Virus record (IMG/VR): IMGVR_UViG_3300037628_000123
Location: 1-46,135 of that record
From: a virus
DNA length: 46,135 nt
Direction: 5' to 3' (one strand)
Below, piece after piece: positions 37,492 through 45,641 of the stretch (the stretch's first letter is position 1; every line of letters begins with the position of its first letter). Under the pieces are notes generated by a model. That model did no database searches and was not told where the DNA came from. It worked only from the letters and a program-made list of their open reading frames with translations. The position numbers and the translations under genes were made by a program.

Positions 37492-39075
37492 ATGTCGAAG
37501 CCTACAGAGCCTACCGAAGGTATGGATTATAATAAGGAGGACTTAATAAACTCCTTAGGTGCAGCTGACATAGAGAATAAGACTCAGGCTGTAGCTCCTA
37601 CAGAGAATATAAAGCAGCTAGGAGCTAGCTCAGATGAGATACAAGCTCTCGCTAAGCAGGACTTAGATTTCTTAGCTGCTCTTATAATGCCTCTTATATT
37701 TACTTACTGCTTCCCTTCTGTATTTCAGTCGGTGTGGACGTGGTTATTAAGTTATGTGAATCAAGAGCGTACATTCCCTCAGTTAGCTCTTGGCTTACCT
37801 CGCGGCTTCGGTAAGACTACATTGATGAAAATCTTTTTAGTCTACTGTATCTTATTTACTAAACGTAAGTTCATTCTAGTAATAGGCTCTACAGCTAAGA
37901 AGGCAGAAGCTATATTAGCGGATGTAATTAAAATGCTGGAGGAGCCTAATATAGTAGCTACCTTTGGTGACTGGAAGTTAGGTGTAACTAAAGATACACA
38001 AGCTATTAAGCAGTTTGGCTTTCGTGGTAGAGATATCTCCTTTGTAGCAGCTGGTGCGGAGACTGATGTTCGTGGTCTTAACTTAGGTAATGAGCGCCCC
38101 GATGTTATTCTTATGGATGATATACAATCTAAGGAGTGCGCTAAGTCAGAAGTACAGTCTGAAACTCTTATCGACTGGATGACTTCTACCTTAATGAAAG
38201 CTAAAGACCCTAAAGGCTGTATGTTTATTTTTATAGCTAACATGTACCCTACTAAGCTTAGTATACTACGCAAACTAAAGACTAACCCTACGTGGCTTAA
38301 GTTTATAGCTGGCGGTATCTTAGCAGACGGTACTAGCCTATGGGAAGAGCTACAACCTATTAAACAACTTACAGCTGAGTTTGAAAATGATTTAGCTATG
38401 GGTAGACCGGAAGTATTTTATTCTGAGGTTCTTAACGATGAGAATATACAAGCTAATAATCTTATTGACCTTTCTAAGCTGCCTGATGTTCCTTATACTG
38501 AAGGCGACATTGCAGCTGGTAACTTCATCATTATTGACCCGGCTACGGATAAGCTTGGCTCAGATGAAGTCTCGGTAGGTTACTTCGAAGTACACGACGC
38601 ATCTCCTATAATGATGAAGCTAGAGGAAGGTAGATTTAGCCCGGGGGATACTATAAGAAAGGCGTTAACTTATGCGCTTACTTATAACTGTAGGTTAATA
38701 GCTGTAGAAGCTAATGCTTACCAATACTCCCTACTCTACTGGTTTGATTTTATCTGTGAGCAGATGGGTATACAGGGTATAGAAGCTGTACCTATCTACT
38801 CAGGTGCTCGCTCTAAGAACTCTCGTATACTAGATATGTTTAAAGGCTACGCTGCTGGTGAGATATACTGTCACCAAGACTGTAAGCTAGAGCTGCACTT
38901 ACAGATAGTACAGTTTAACCCTATGCGCAGAGACAACACTGACGGACTGCTAGATTTAATGACTTACGCCCCTAGAGTTGTACAGGAGTTTGGTGAGTTC
39001 GTAGTCGCATCTAATATTATTGAATCCCAAGAGTTTGAAGGTATAGAAGTACCTGACTACAATTCAAGCTTCTAG
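37492..39075 (+). CDS. terL: Terminase large subunit
   Basis: A 527-aa packaging motor. Walker A GLPRGFGKTT (101-110) and Walker B VILMDD (205-210) form the ATPase; the C-terminal RNase H-like nuclease has the first Asp in IIIDPATD (Asp349), a strand with LIAVEANAY and a later DGLLDLMTYAP (Asp484, Asp488). ATPase coupling motif IFIAN(M)YP lies between. It pumps DNA through the portal and cuts concatemers. The N-terminus has SLGAADIE (21-28), matching SLGANDIE in terS. GGAG precedes the ATG at 10-base spacing. Confidence 0.95.
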   Translation: MSKPTEPTEGMDYNKEDLINSLGAADIENKTQAVAPTENIKQLGASSDEIQALAKQDLDFLAALIMPLIFTYCFPSVFQSVWTWLLSYVNQERTFPQLALGLPRGFGKTTLMKIFLVYCILFTKRKFILVIGSTAKKAEAILADVIKMLEEPNIVATFGDWKLGVTKDTQAIKQFGFRGRDISFVAAGAETDVRGLNLGNERPDVILMDDIQSKECAKSEVQSETLIDWMTSTLMKAKDPKGCMFIFIANMYPTKLSILRKLKTNPTWLKFIAGGILADGTSLWEELQPIKQLTAEFENDLAMGRPEVFYSEVLNDENIQANNLIDLSKLPDVPYTEGDIAAGNFIIIDPATDKLGSDEVSVGYFEVHDASPIMMKLEEGRFSPGDTIRKALTYALTYNCRLIAVEANAYQYSLLYWFDFICEQMGIQGIEAVPIYSGARSKNSRILDMFKGYAAGEIYCHQDCKLELHLQIVQFNPMRRDNTDGLLDLMTYAPRVVQEFGEFVVASNIIESQEFEGIEVPDYNSSF

Positions 39076-39099
39076 CTAACAGGGATTTCGCCGCGTATG

Positions 39100-39239
39100 A
39101 GTTGACCGTGCGTAGCAGCTGTGGGGTATAGCAGGGTTCCCTTGTCATAGAAGTTTCGTGAGAGACTAGCGAAGCGGCTCGACCTAAACTACTTGACAGA
39201 GGGTGCGCGCCCCTTAAGCTTGCTTAGCGGTCAGCTAAG
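39100..39239 (+). ncRNA. Structured RNA candidate between terL and portal
   Basis: The 220-base gap 39076-39295 has no ORF. Nested stems: AGTTGACC (39100-39107) with GGTCAGCT (39229-39236, one G-U pair); AGC-AGCT (39114-39120) with AGCT-t-GCT (39217-39224 with one unpaired T at 39221); GGGG (39123-39126) with CCCC (39210-39213); CCCT-TGTCA (39139-39147) with TGACA-g-AGGG (39194-39203); and an apical AGTTTC-GTGA-GAGACT hairpin with a GNRA loop. An alternative hairpin CTTAGC-GGTCA-GCTAAG (39223-39239) competes with the outer stem. It may be a leader of the portal gene, a processed RNA or a packaging element. Confidence 0.6.
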
Positions 39240-39295
39240 GAGCATAGAAAGACCGAACCTATTACATCTTATTTTAAATTACAAGGACTAATCTA

Positions 39296-41293
39296 ATGGC
39301 AGCATCAACAGTAGTACCTTTAAAGCCCGCCCAGAAAGCTGCTTTTCTTAGTTACTATAAAAACATACAATCTAACCAGCAAGGTGTTATGGGTCTGCGT
39401 AGGTCTAGATTCCAGCTTATAGATAAGAATTATCAGCGTGAGTTAGACCGTACCCAAGAGAATCAAAGAGCTAAGGCAGCTAACACTAACGGAGATCCTA
39501 CTAGATTTCAAAACATGGTAGTTCCTGTAGTTATGCCACAGGTAGAAGCAGCTGTAGTTCATCAGACCTCAGTCTTTCTAACTGGTAGCCCTATATTTGG
39601 TGTAGTAGCTGGACCTGCTTTTATAGATGAAGCCTTACAGATGGAGTCAGTCTTAGAAGCTAACAGTATTCGCGGCGGCTGGGCTAGACAGCTTATGATG
39701 TCTTTCCGTGACGGAGCTAAGTATAACTTCATGCCTATTGAAGCTTCTTGGGGTAGAGAGGTTACTTGGGCAGTAGAGACTAGTGTACAGAAGAACCTAA
39801 AGGAAGGTACACCTGTAGAGGTTATCTGGACAGGTAATACACTTACCAGACTTGACCCTTATAATACATTCTATGATAATAAGGTAGCTGCTGCTGATGT
39901 ATACCGTTATGGAGAGTACGCAGGCTATACGCAGTTCTTCTCTCGTATACGTCTTAAGTCTTTTATAGCAGAGCTACCTGATAAGATTATATCTAGTATA
40001 GTACCTGCCTTTGAGTCAGGTAAGACTTCTGCCCCTAGTGGCGGCGGCGAGACTTTATCTTACTTTGTACCTGATGTTAACCCGGCTATTTTAGACGATA
40101 ACTTTGCTTTAGGTGAAACTGACTGGTTAGCTTGGGCTAATTTAGCAGGCGATAAGAAATCTAAGATTGACTATAAAGACAGTTATGAAGTAACTACCTT
40201 ATACTGTAAAATCTTACCTTCTGAGTTTGGCTTAGTTGTACCTAACAGCAATACACCTACTATATATAAGATTATACTGGTTAATCACGAGCATATTATA
40301 TACGCAGAACTTCAGACTAACGCTCACAACTGGTTACCTATCTTAATAGGCGCACCGCAAGAGGACGGCTTAGATACACAGACTAAGTCTCTAGCTGAGA
40401 ACGGGATACCTTTCCAGCAGCTAGCTACCTCTTATATGACTTCTATCATAGAGAGTCGCCGCCGTGCTATTAATGACCGCGTACTATTTGACCCTTCTCG
40501 TATAACCGCTGCTCATATTAACTCACCTAATGCATCAGCTAAGATACCTGTACGTCCGGCAGCTTATGGTAAGAAGATATCAGACGCTGTCTATCAGTTC
40601 CCTTTTAGAGCTGACCAGGACGCAGGAGCTATGCAGCAGATACAAGGTATAGTAGCTCTAGCTAATGTTACTAATGGACAGAACCAAGCACAACAAGGTC
40701 AGTTCACTAAAGGTAACAGAACCTTAGAAGAGTTTGATACTATCATGCAGAACGCTAACGGTAGAGACCAGTTAGTTTCTATCCTAATAGAGCATCAGAC
40801 ATTTATGCCTATGAAGCAGATATTTAAGCTTAATATACTCCAGTTCCAAGGAGGTACTACAGTATATAATCGCGATAAGGATGTAGCTGTAGAGATAGAC
40901 CCAGTTAAGCTAAGATTAGCAGTGCTTGACTTCCGTGTATCTGACGGATTAACTCCTGCTAGTAAGTTACTTAACTCGGAAGCGTTTGGTGCAGCTATGC
41001 AGGCACTAGGTCAGAACCCTCAGTTAGGAGCAGGTTATAACATGGCTCCTATGTTCTCTTACTTTATGAAAACTCAAGGTGCTAAGATTAGTGAGTTTGA
41101 GAAGTCTCCTGAGCAAGTAGCTTACGAGCAAGCAGTAACTCAATGGCAGCAGATAGCTCAGTTTGCTATAGAGAATGAACAGCCATTTACACAACCCCAG
41201 CCGTTACCTGAGCAGTTCGGTTACGACCCAGCAGGTAATACACCCTCAACCAAACCAACAGAGCCAGCCTCTAACACACAAGGAACAGCCTAA
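39296..41293 (+). CDS. Portal protein
   Basis: A 665-aa protein directly after terL in packaging order. N-terminus RRSRFQLIDKNYQRELDRT and the block MVVPVVMPQVEAAVVHQTSVFLTG match the opening of podovirus portal proteins, where the helix-strand wing meets the adaptor. The middle has long helices and the conserved-looking DRVLFDPSRI; the C-terminus is Gln/Pro-rich and likely disordered. A dodecamer of this protein forms the DNA channel and binds TerL and the adaptor. AAGGAC precedes the ATG. One GATC lies at 39494. The stop overlaps the next ATG as TAATG. Confidence 0.85.
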   Translation: MAASTVVPLKPAQKAAFLSYYKNIQSNQQGVMGLRRSRFQLIDKNYQRELDRTQENQRAKAANTNGDPTRFQNMVVPVVMPQVEAAVVHQTSVFLTGSPIFGVVAGPAFIDEALQMESVLEANSIRGGWARQLMMSFRDGAKYNFMPIEASWGREVTWAVETSVQKNLKEGTPVEVIWTGNTLTRLDPYNTFYDNKVAAADVYRYGEYAGYTQFFSRIRLKSFIAELPDKIISSIVPAFESGKTSAPSGGGETLSYFVPDVNPAILDDNFALGETDWLAWANLAGDKKSKIDYKDSYEVTTLYCKILPSEFGLVVPNSNTPTIYKIILVNHEHIIYAELQTNAHNWLPILIGAPQEDGLDTQTKSLAENGIPFQQLATSYMTSIIESRRRAINDRVLFDPSRITAAHINSPNASAKIPVRPAAYGKKISDAVYQFPFRADQDAGAMQQIQGIVALANVTNGQNQAQQGQFTKGNRTLEEFDTIMQNANGRDQLVSILIEHQTFMPMKQIFKLNILQFQGGTTVYNRDKDVAVEIDPVKLRLAVLDFRVSDGLTPASKLLNSEAFGAAMQALGQNPQLGAGYNMAPMFSYFMKTQGAKISEFEKSPEQVAYEQAVTQWQQIAQFAIENEQPFTQPQPLPEQFGYDPAGNTPSTKPTEPASNTQGTA

Positions 41294-41586
41294 TGTCAGG
41301 ATCTTTAGTACCTAACAGCTTTTCTAGTTACTTCTTAAGTGACGATGACGCACTAGAAGGTTCTATATTATCTTCCGTGCAGAAGAAAGTAATACAGAAC
41401 AGATTAGCTATAAGAGCAGAGCAGAAGATAAACTTAAAGATAGACGCTACCGACCCTCTTAGTTCGTTACAAGAGGAAGCAGCCTTAGCTGGAGAGATAC
41501 TAGCTTACAGAACTATCTTAGAAGATTCTGTTACATCTGATGAAATCAAAAATCCACCAAACCCAGCAGAAGACAACAACCAATAG
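41293..41586 (+). CDS. Small protein between portal and scaffold, unknown
   Basis: A 97-aa protein, MSGSLVPNSFSSYFLSDDDALEG, then a basic helical stretch (SSVQKKVIQNRLAIRAEQKINLKI) and an acidic, Pro/Asn-rich end. Coupled to portal by TAATG. It may be a head assembly accessory; no family recognised. Its second codon region holds the third GATC (41300). Confidence 0.6.
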   Translation: MSGSLVPNSFSSYFLSDDDALEGSILSSVQKKVIQNRLAIRAEQKINLKIDATDPLSSLQEEAALAGEILAYRTILEDSVTSDEIKNPPNPAEDNNQ

Positions 41587-41598
41587 AGAGATACAATC

Positions 41599-42348
41599 AT
41601 GAGTATATTAGATATATTTAGAAGTACACCAGCACAGCAGCCAGCAGTTGACCCTAGCCAGCAACAGCAGCAGGTAGCAGTTCCGCCTAACCAAGGAAAC
41701 ATACCTGCCGTACCTACAGTAGCCGTAGACGCAAACGGTATACCTATCGTACCTGCTGTAGTTGAACAAAAAGATGAATCCCCGCTTGCGCAGTTTAAGG
41801 ACTTATGGGAAACTGCTCCTGTAGACCCTAACAAAAAAGACGAACCCGCAGCTTATGTACCGCCTACCGCAGAAGAGATTCAGAAGGCAGTAGGTAAGGT
41901 AGACTTCACTAAGAACTTCACCTCTGAGCAGTTAGCAGCAGTTACAGCAGGCGGCGAAGAAGGACAAGCAGCATTACTACAGTTACTTAATACAGTAGGT
42001 CAGCAGTCATTAGCTCACTCTACTGGTATTAGTACTAAACTAAACGAACAAGCTATGAGTGCAGCTATAGCTGAGCAAGTAGCTAAAATACCTGCTCTAG
42101 TAAGAGCACAGAGTGTACAAGCCCACGCAAAAGATACAAACCCTTTATTTGACAACCCTGCAATTCAACCTTTTATACAAGCCTCCCAAGAACAGCTCCA
42201 AATTAAATTCCCTAATGATACACCTGCCCAGATAACTGAAAAGGTTCAGGCTTATATTACAGCTATGGGTGAGCATTTCGCACCAGCTCCTGTAGTAAAG
42301 GGAGGTGTAGCAGCGGATGATTGGAGTGACTACTTAGAAAAAGGCTAA
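41599..42348 (+). CDS. Scaffolding protein
   Basis: A 249-aa, mostly disordered or helical protein with a Pro/Gln/Ala-rich first 80 residues, followed by a predicted coiled region (TKNFTSEQLAAVTAGGEEGQ; AIAEQVAKIPALVRAQSVQAHAKDTN in part) and a short C-terminal helix (DDWSDYLEKG), the usual site that binds the capsid shell. Size, composition and place just ahead of the capsid genes identify it as scaffold. AGAG precedes the ATG. It would be released after DNA packaging. Confidence 0.75.
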   Translation: MSILDIFRSTPAQQPAVDPSQQQQQVAVPPNQGNIPAVPTVAVDANGIPIVPAVVEQKDESPLAQFKDLWETAPVDPNKKDEPAAYVPPTAEEIQKAVGKVDFTKNFTSEQLAAVTAGGEEGQAALLQLLNTVGQQSLAHSTGISTKLNEQAMSAAIAEQVAKIPALVRAQSVQAHAKDTNPLFDNPAIQPFIQASQEQLQIKFPNDTPAQITEKVQAYITAMGEHFAPAPVVKGGVAADDWSDYLEKG

Positions 42349-42430
42349 TATAGCAGGTTAATCTTGCAGCTTAGTTTACTTAATTATTACTTACTAACTT
42401 AAGCAGTCACAGGCTGCAGGAGATTTACCT
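42349..42430 (+). other. Gap between scaffold and decoration genes
   Basis: An 82-base gap with a strong AGGAG site before the next gene. GCAGC (about 42369) can pair with GCTGC (about 42413), a weak long-loop stem. No gene or promoter seen. Confidence 0.4.
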
Positions 42431-42844
42431 ATGTTTATACGTGCTTTAGTTTCACCTAACTCACATCTACCTCAGCCTATGCGTGCAGGAGACGGCTTGT
42501 TAGCTAACTTCGCTCCGGACGCAAGAGCTGCTGAGACAGATGAAACACTTACAGTTGCTAATATTAGTGGAGGTCTTGTTCATCAAGGCACTACTCTTAC
42601 TAGTGATGTAGTTTATACCTTACCTACCGCCGCTCTTATCGCAGCTGCATTTGATACAATGGATATAGGCGACGCCTTTTCTTTCCTTGTTAACAACTCG
42701 CAGGCAGCAGCCTTTGATGTAGTAATTGGTGCAGGTGCGGGTAACACCGCTGTCGGTGCTAACAACTCTTTATCAGTACCACCTCAGTCTACTAGAATCT
42801 TTACTTTAGTTAAGACTGCAGCGGCTACTTTTGATTTATACTAG
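42431..42844 (+). CDS. Capsid decoration / head stabilisation protein
   Basis: A 137-aa, beta-rich protein with alternating short strands (GGLVHQGTTLTSDVVYTLPT, AFSFLVNNSQAAAFDVVIGAG, STRIFTLVKTAAATFDLY). Positioned between scaffold and the major capsid gene, where podoviruses and siphoviruses encode decoration or head-stabilising proteins. The jelly-roll-like pattern suits a trimer sitting on the capsid surface. AGGAG precedes the ATG. It is followed by a 16-bp palindrome at its stop codon. Confidence 0.65.
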   Translation: MFIRALVSPNSHLPQPMRAGDGLLANFAPDARAAETDETLTVANISGGLVHQGTTLTSDVVYTLPTAALIAAAFDTMDIGDAFSFLVNNSQAAAFDVVIGAGAGNTAVGANNSLSVPPQSTRIFTLVKTAAATFDLY

Positions 42845-42857
42845 TAGCTAGCTACTA
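42842..42857. repeat. 16-bp perfect palindrome at the decoration gene stop
   Basis: TAGTAGCTAGCTACTA begins at the TAG stop (42842-42844). As RNA it could form a short stem with a tight loop that pauses ribosomes or polymerase ahead of the capsid leader; as DNA it may bind a dimer. No T-tract follows. Confidence 0.5.
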
Positions 42858-42897
42858 TCTTTACTTAAACTTTAAACCTTTAATACTAACCTATAAG

Positions 42898-42913
42898 GCA
42901 GTCGTAAGACTGT
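42898..42913 (+). other. Leader hairpin of the major capsid gene
   Basis: GCAGTC-GTAA-GACTGT forms a six-pair stem (one G-U) with a GNRA tetraloop, ending just before the AAGGAAT ribosome site. Stable 5' hairpins protect abundant mRNAs; here it marks the most strongly expressed late gene. Confidence 0.5.
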
Positions 42914-42925
42914 AAGGAATACATT

Positions 42926-44155
42926 ATGACTGTTGGAATTTTTAATACTGGTAACTTTACTACCGACTTAGCTAAGAAATCGTTCTCTGCTATGATTACT
43001 CGCTTGATGCCTAATGGCTCAGCTCCTCTATTCGCATTAACTTCTATGTTATCTGACGAAATTGCGGATGCTACTGAGCATGGCTTCTTTACTAAAACCA
43101 CTGTTTTCCCTGAAGGTAAGATTAACTTAGGTGCAGGTTACACAGCCTCTGCTGTTAGTTTCGAGCTTGATACTACAGTTAACTTACTGCCTGGTATGCT
43201 TATGCGTATTGAACGCACCGGAGAAAACGTTATTATTAACTCTGTGTTAGGCGCTACTACTATTACTGTCACCCGCTCTACAGGTACAGTTGCCGCAGCC
43301 GCTATCTTAGATGACGATGATTTATATCAGGTAGGTACAGCGTTTGAAGAAAGCTCTACGCGTCCTTCTGCTAATAACATCGTCCCTGTACGTGTAACTA
43401 ACCTTACACAGATTTTTCGTAATACATGGGCTATCTCTGGCTCAGCTGCTGCTACGCAAGTTATCGCAGGTGACACTACGGAAGCAGAGAATCGCCATGA
43501 CGCCGCCGCGTTCCACGCAACTAATATCGAGTCAGGTATTATCTTTGGTCAGAAGTCAGAAGGTACTCGTAACGGTCAGCCTTTCCGTACTATGGACGGT
43601 CTAATCAGTATGATTGAGCAGCCTGCCTTCTACCCTCCTAGCTACGGCGGAGCTACTAACAGCTTTACTGCTGGCGGTACTACTAACTGGACTCAGTTGT
43701 TAGGTTTCTTAGACCCTGTATTTGACCAAACTACTGACCCTAAAGGCGCACGTGAACGCGTCCTGTTTGTAGGTGGCTCAGCTAAGTTAGTTATTAACGA
43801 GATTGCTCGTTTAAACGGTCAGACTCAGTTATTAGATGGTCAGACTAACTTCGGTATGGAGTTTAGTACTCTTACTACCCCTCGCGGTAAGTTCCGTCTT
43901 ATTGAGCATCCGCTGTTTAATACTAATGCTATATGGTCTAAGATGGCACTGGCTGTTGATTTACCTACGTTTAGACTTGCTTATCTTAAAGGACGTAAGA
44001 CTAAGAGCATGGAGTTTAACACCTCTGGTAGTCAGGCACAAGATAACGGTATTGATGCGATAGGCGGTACATTAACTACAGAGATGACTACTCTAGTTAA
44101 GAACACCCCTGCTAACGCTGTTATTCGTAACCTTACAGCAGCCGCAGTTGGCTAG
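42926..44155 (+). CDS. Major capsid protein (DUF5309 / SU10-type HK97 fold)
   Basis: A 409-aa protein matching the DUF5309 (SU10) capsid family in length and layout. N-arm (VGIFNTGNFTTDLAKKSFSAMITRL), an inserted beta domain (LPGMLMRIERTGENVIINSVLG), and the spine helix/P-domain with RNTWAISGSAAATQVIAGDTTEAE and ESGIIFGQKSEGTRNGQPFRTMDG. The A-domain follows with TTPRGKFRLIEHPLF. Codon use is optimal: Ile is ATT or ATC, with ATA rare, unlike neighbours. A leader hairpin and AAGGAA site precede it, and a terminator follows at 44173-44207. Confidence 0.9.
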   Translation: MTVGIFNTGNFTTDLAKKSFSAMITRLMPNGSAPLFALTSMLSDEIADATEHGFFTKTTVFPEGKINLGAGYTASAVSFELDTTVNLLPGMLMRIERTGENVIINSVLGATTITVTRSTGTVAAAAILDDDDLYQVGTAFEESSTRPSANNIVPVRVTNLTQIFRNTWAISGSAAATQVIAGDTTEAENRHDAAAFHATNIESGIIFGQKSEGTRNGQPFRTMDGLISMIEQPAFYPPSYGGATNSFTAGGTTNWTQLLGFLDPVFDQTTDPKGARERVLFVGGSAKLVINEIARLNGQTQLLDGQTNFGMEFSTLTTPRGKFRLIEHPLFNTNAIWSKMALAVDLPTFRLAYLKGRKTKSMEFNTSGSQAQDNGIDAIGGTLTTEMTTLVKNTPANAVIRNLTAAAVG

Positions 44156-44171
44156 TCTAGAACCTAAGATA

Positions 44172-44207
44172 CAAGCCTACTCTCCTTAATCGGTCAGTAG
44201 GCTTTTT
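44172..44207 (+). terminator. Terminator after the major capsid gene
   Basis: AAGCCTAC (44173-44180) pairs with GTAGGCTT (44197-44204), followed by a T-run. It should stop much of the transcript after the capsid gene, lowering expression of the genes beyond. Confidence 0.85.
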
Positions 44208-44249
44208 AGGTAGTAACAAATCACCCACATAACTTAAGAGTAGCCTCCC

Positions 44250-44690
44250 ATGACACAAACACAAGCACAAACATCAGCAGCAGCCTTACAGGCAAACAAA
44301 ACAACAGAGATAAAACTAGAAGAAAAAGGAACTCTAGTAAAAGAAGAGAAGTTTCAAGAGTATAAATCATCTCTTACTTCTATACGTCTTATTACTAAAG
44401 GAGGTATAAAGATTACCTTCACTAAGTTTAAGTTATATACACAGAGCCCAGCTGTTATAGCTTACCTAGACGACGAAATTAAAAACGGCTTACCAGGCAT
44501 TACTAAAGGAGCTCTTCTTACTTTAGATGAGGTTAACCCTATGGCGACCTTACGCCGTGAAGTTAAAGCTGAGTTACTTGAAGAGCTTAAGCAGGAAGCG
44601 GCTGACAACGCAGCAGGTGTTACACGTAACATGGGCGAGACTGCGTTACAGAATCTTAAGGCACTGAACGCTAGTCAGGTAGCTAAGTAA
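44250..44690 (+). CDS. Small virion or assembly protein, unknown
   Basis: A 146-aa protein with a Gln/Thr/Ala-rich N-terminus, a beta stretch (SSLTSIRLITKGGIKITFTKF), then an Ala/Leu helical C-terminus (RREVKAELLEELKQEAADNA). No ribosome site is strong (GAG before ATG) and it follows the terminator, so expression is probably lower. Likely a capsid or head-tail accessory protein. No family recognised. Confidence 0.55.
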   Translation: MTQTQAQTSAAALQANKTTEIKLEEKGTLVKEEKFQEYKSSLTSIRLITKGGIKITFTKFKLYTQSPAVIAYLDDEIKNGLPGITKGALLTLDEVNPMATLRREVKAELLEELKQEAADNAAGVTRNMGETALQNLKALNASQVAK

Positions 44691-44708
44691 GGTAGTAGTT
44701 AATTTATA

Positions 44709-44739
44709 TTAAGATACAAGGTAGCTTCTAGTATCTTAA
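44709..44739 (+). other. Hairpin with a 9-bp stem between small late genes
   Basis: TTAAGATAC (44709-44717) pairs with GTATCTTAA (44731-44739), with an inner AAG-CTT pair in the loop. Its 3' side is not T-rich, so it is a weak terminator candidate or an mRNA processing stem before the gene at 44770. Confidence 0.5.
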
Positions 44740-44769
44740 CTCAAGTTAACTAATATAGGAATACAGGAT

Positions 44770-45048
44770 ATGACCAGAAATATAATGACAGACCCTAGCG
44801 ACTTTAGTTCAAGTGGCGCTCAGACTCCTGGAGCTCTTGCAGCAGAGATAACTAAAGCTGACTCTGATTTAGGTTACACTACTCGCTCTATCTACGTAGG
44901 CGGTACAGGTGACTTAGCAGTTAAAATGGCTGGAGATGGTGCTATAGTTGTATTCGAAAGTGTACCTGCTGGAGCTGTGTTGCCTATTAGAGTTACTCAG
45001 ATTAGAAGTACAGATACTACAGCTACTTTAATTGTAGCTATACGCTAG
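44770..45048 (+). CDS. Small virion protein, unknown
   Basis: A 92-aa protein ending in a beta domain, TRSIYVGGTGDLAVKMAGDG and VESVPAGAVLPIRVTQIRST, a module often found in small phage structural proteins. AGGAT precedes the ATG. It sits between capsid and appendage genes and is probably a head or tail component. No function can be assigned. Confidence 0.6.
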   Translation: MTRNIMTDPSDFSSSGAQTPGALAAEITKADSDLGYTTRSIYVGGTGDLAVKMAGDGAIVVFESVPAGAVLPIRVTQIRSTDTTATLIVAIR

Positions 45049-45057
45049 GAGTCTATT

Positions 45058-45273
45058 ATGAATATAATTAGAAAGGTCGGGGAGTAGTTTAAAGCTTGGC
45101 GTAGAGATGAGGTAATGACTAAAGGAGCTAGCCGAGGTCGTTGTTTTCAGAAGAAAGCAGATATCTCTAAACCCGCTGGTGACAATATTAAACGCGCTAA
45201 GGTAACACCTAAAGTAAAACTAGTCGGTATACGAGTTATTAGAGCTGACGGTACTATAGAGGAGATACAGTAA
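45058..45273 (+). pseudogene. Small late gene interrupted by an in-frame amber codon
   Basis: From ATG 45058 the frame reads MNIIRKVGE, a TAG at 45085-45087, then FKAWRRDEV and an internal ATG (45115) with MTKGASRGRCFQKK to EEIQ and TAA at 45271. The first ATG has a well-spaced AGGAG site; the internal one has GAGG only 3 bases away. The peptide sense continues smoothly across the TAG, so this looks like one 71-codon gene with a nonsense codon. Alternatives: a downstream 52-aa gene from 45115, suppression in an amber-suppressing host, or a sequencing error. The TAA overlaps the next ATG, showing the frame was coupled. Confidence 0.6.
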
Positions 45274-45632
45274 TGGCTGATATATTTACAGATGCAGGTG
45301 AAGAGCTTGTAGCAGATATCTTAGATGGTACAGTAGCAGTTCCTACGTGGCGCTCTGCTTGGGGTACAGGTGCAGGTACAGCAGGTAAGACTGATACTAC
45401 CTTATTTACCGAAGCTGCGGAAGCTCGTGTATCTACCGCACAGACCCAACCTAGTGCTAATATAAATCAATTCAAAGCTACTATGACCTCAGCCAGTGCG
45501 CAGACTATCACTAACGCAGGTATCTTTGATGCAGCTAGTAGCGGTAATATGTTACAGAAGAGTGACTTCGCAGGTATAGCGTTAGCTAACGGAGATAAGA
45601 TAGAGTTTACATTCCAGATAACTTGGAGTTAA
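45273..45632 (+). CDS. Small virion protein (tail appendage/baseplate-like)
   Basis: A 119-aa beta-rich protein: WRSAWGTGAGTAGKTDTTLFTE, AEARVSTAQTQPSANINQF and ALANGDKIEFTFQITWS. This pattern, with a trailing FTFQITW strand, resembles small structural proteins that bind tail or head fibres. GGAG precedes the ATG, which overlaps the preceding TAA. The next gene (45642) starts after 9 bases and is the fibre-like protein. Exact role unknown. Confidence 0.6.
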   Translation: MADIFTDAGEELVADILDGTVAVPTWRSAWGTGAGTAGKTDTTLFTEAAEARVSTAQTQPSANINQFKATMTSASAQTITNAGIFDAASSGNMLQKSDFAGIALANGDKIEFTFQITWS

Positions 45633-45641
45633 GGCTAGAAA

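Noticed and set aside
45058-45273. Genome-wide reassignment of TAG to an amino acid
   Set aside because: TAG ends many clearly bounded genes (for example 917, 1529, 3949 and 27944), so it is a working stop; the single in-frame TAG needs a local explanation.
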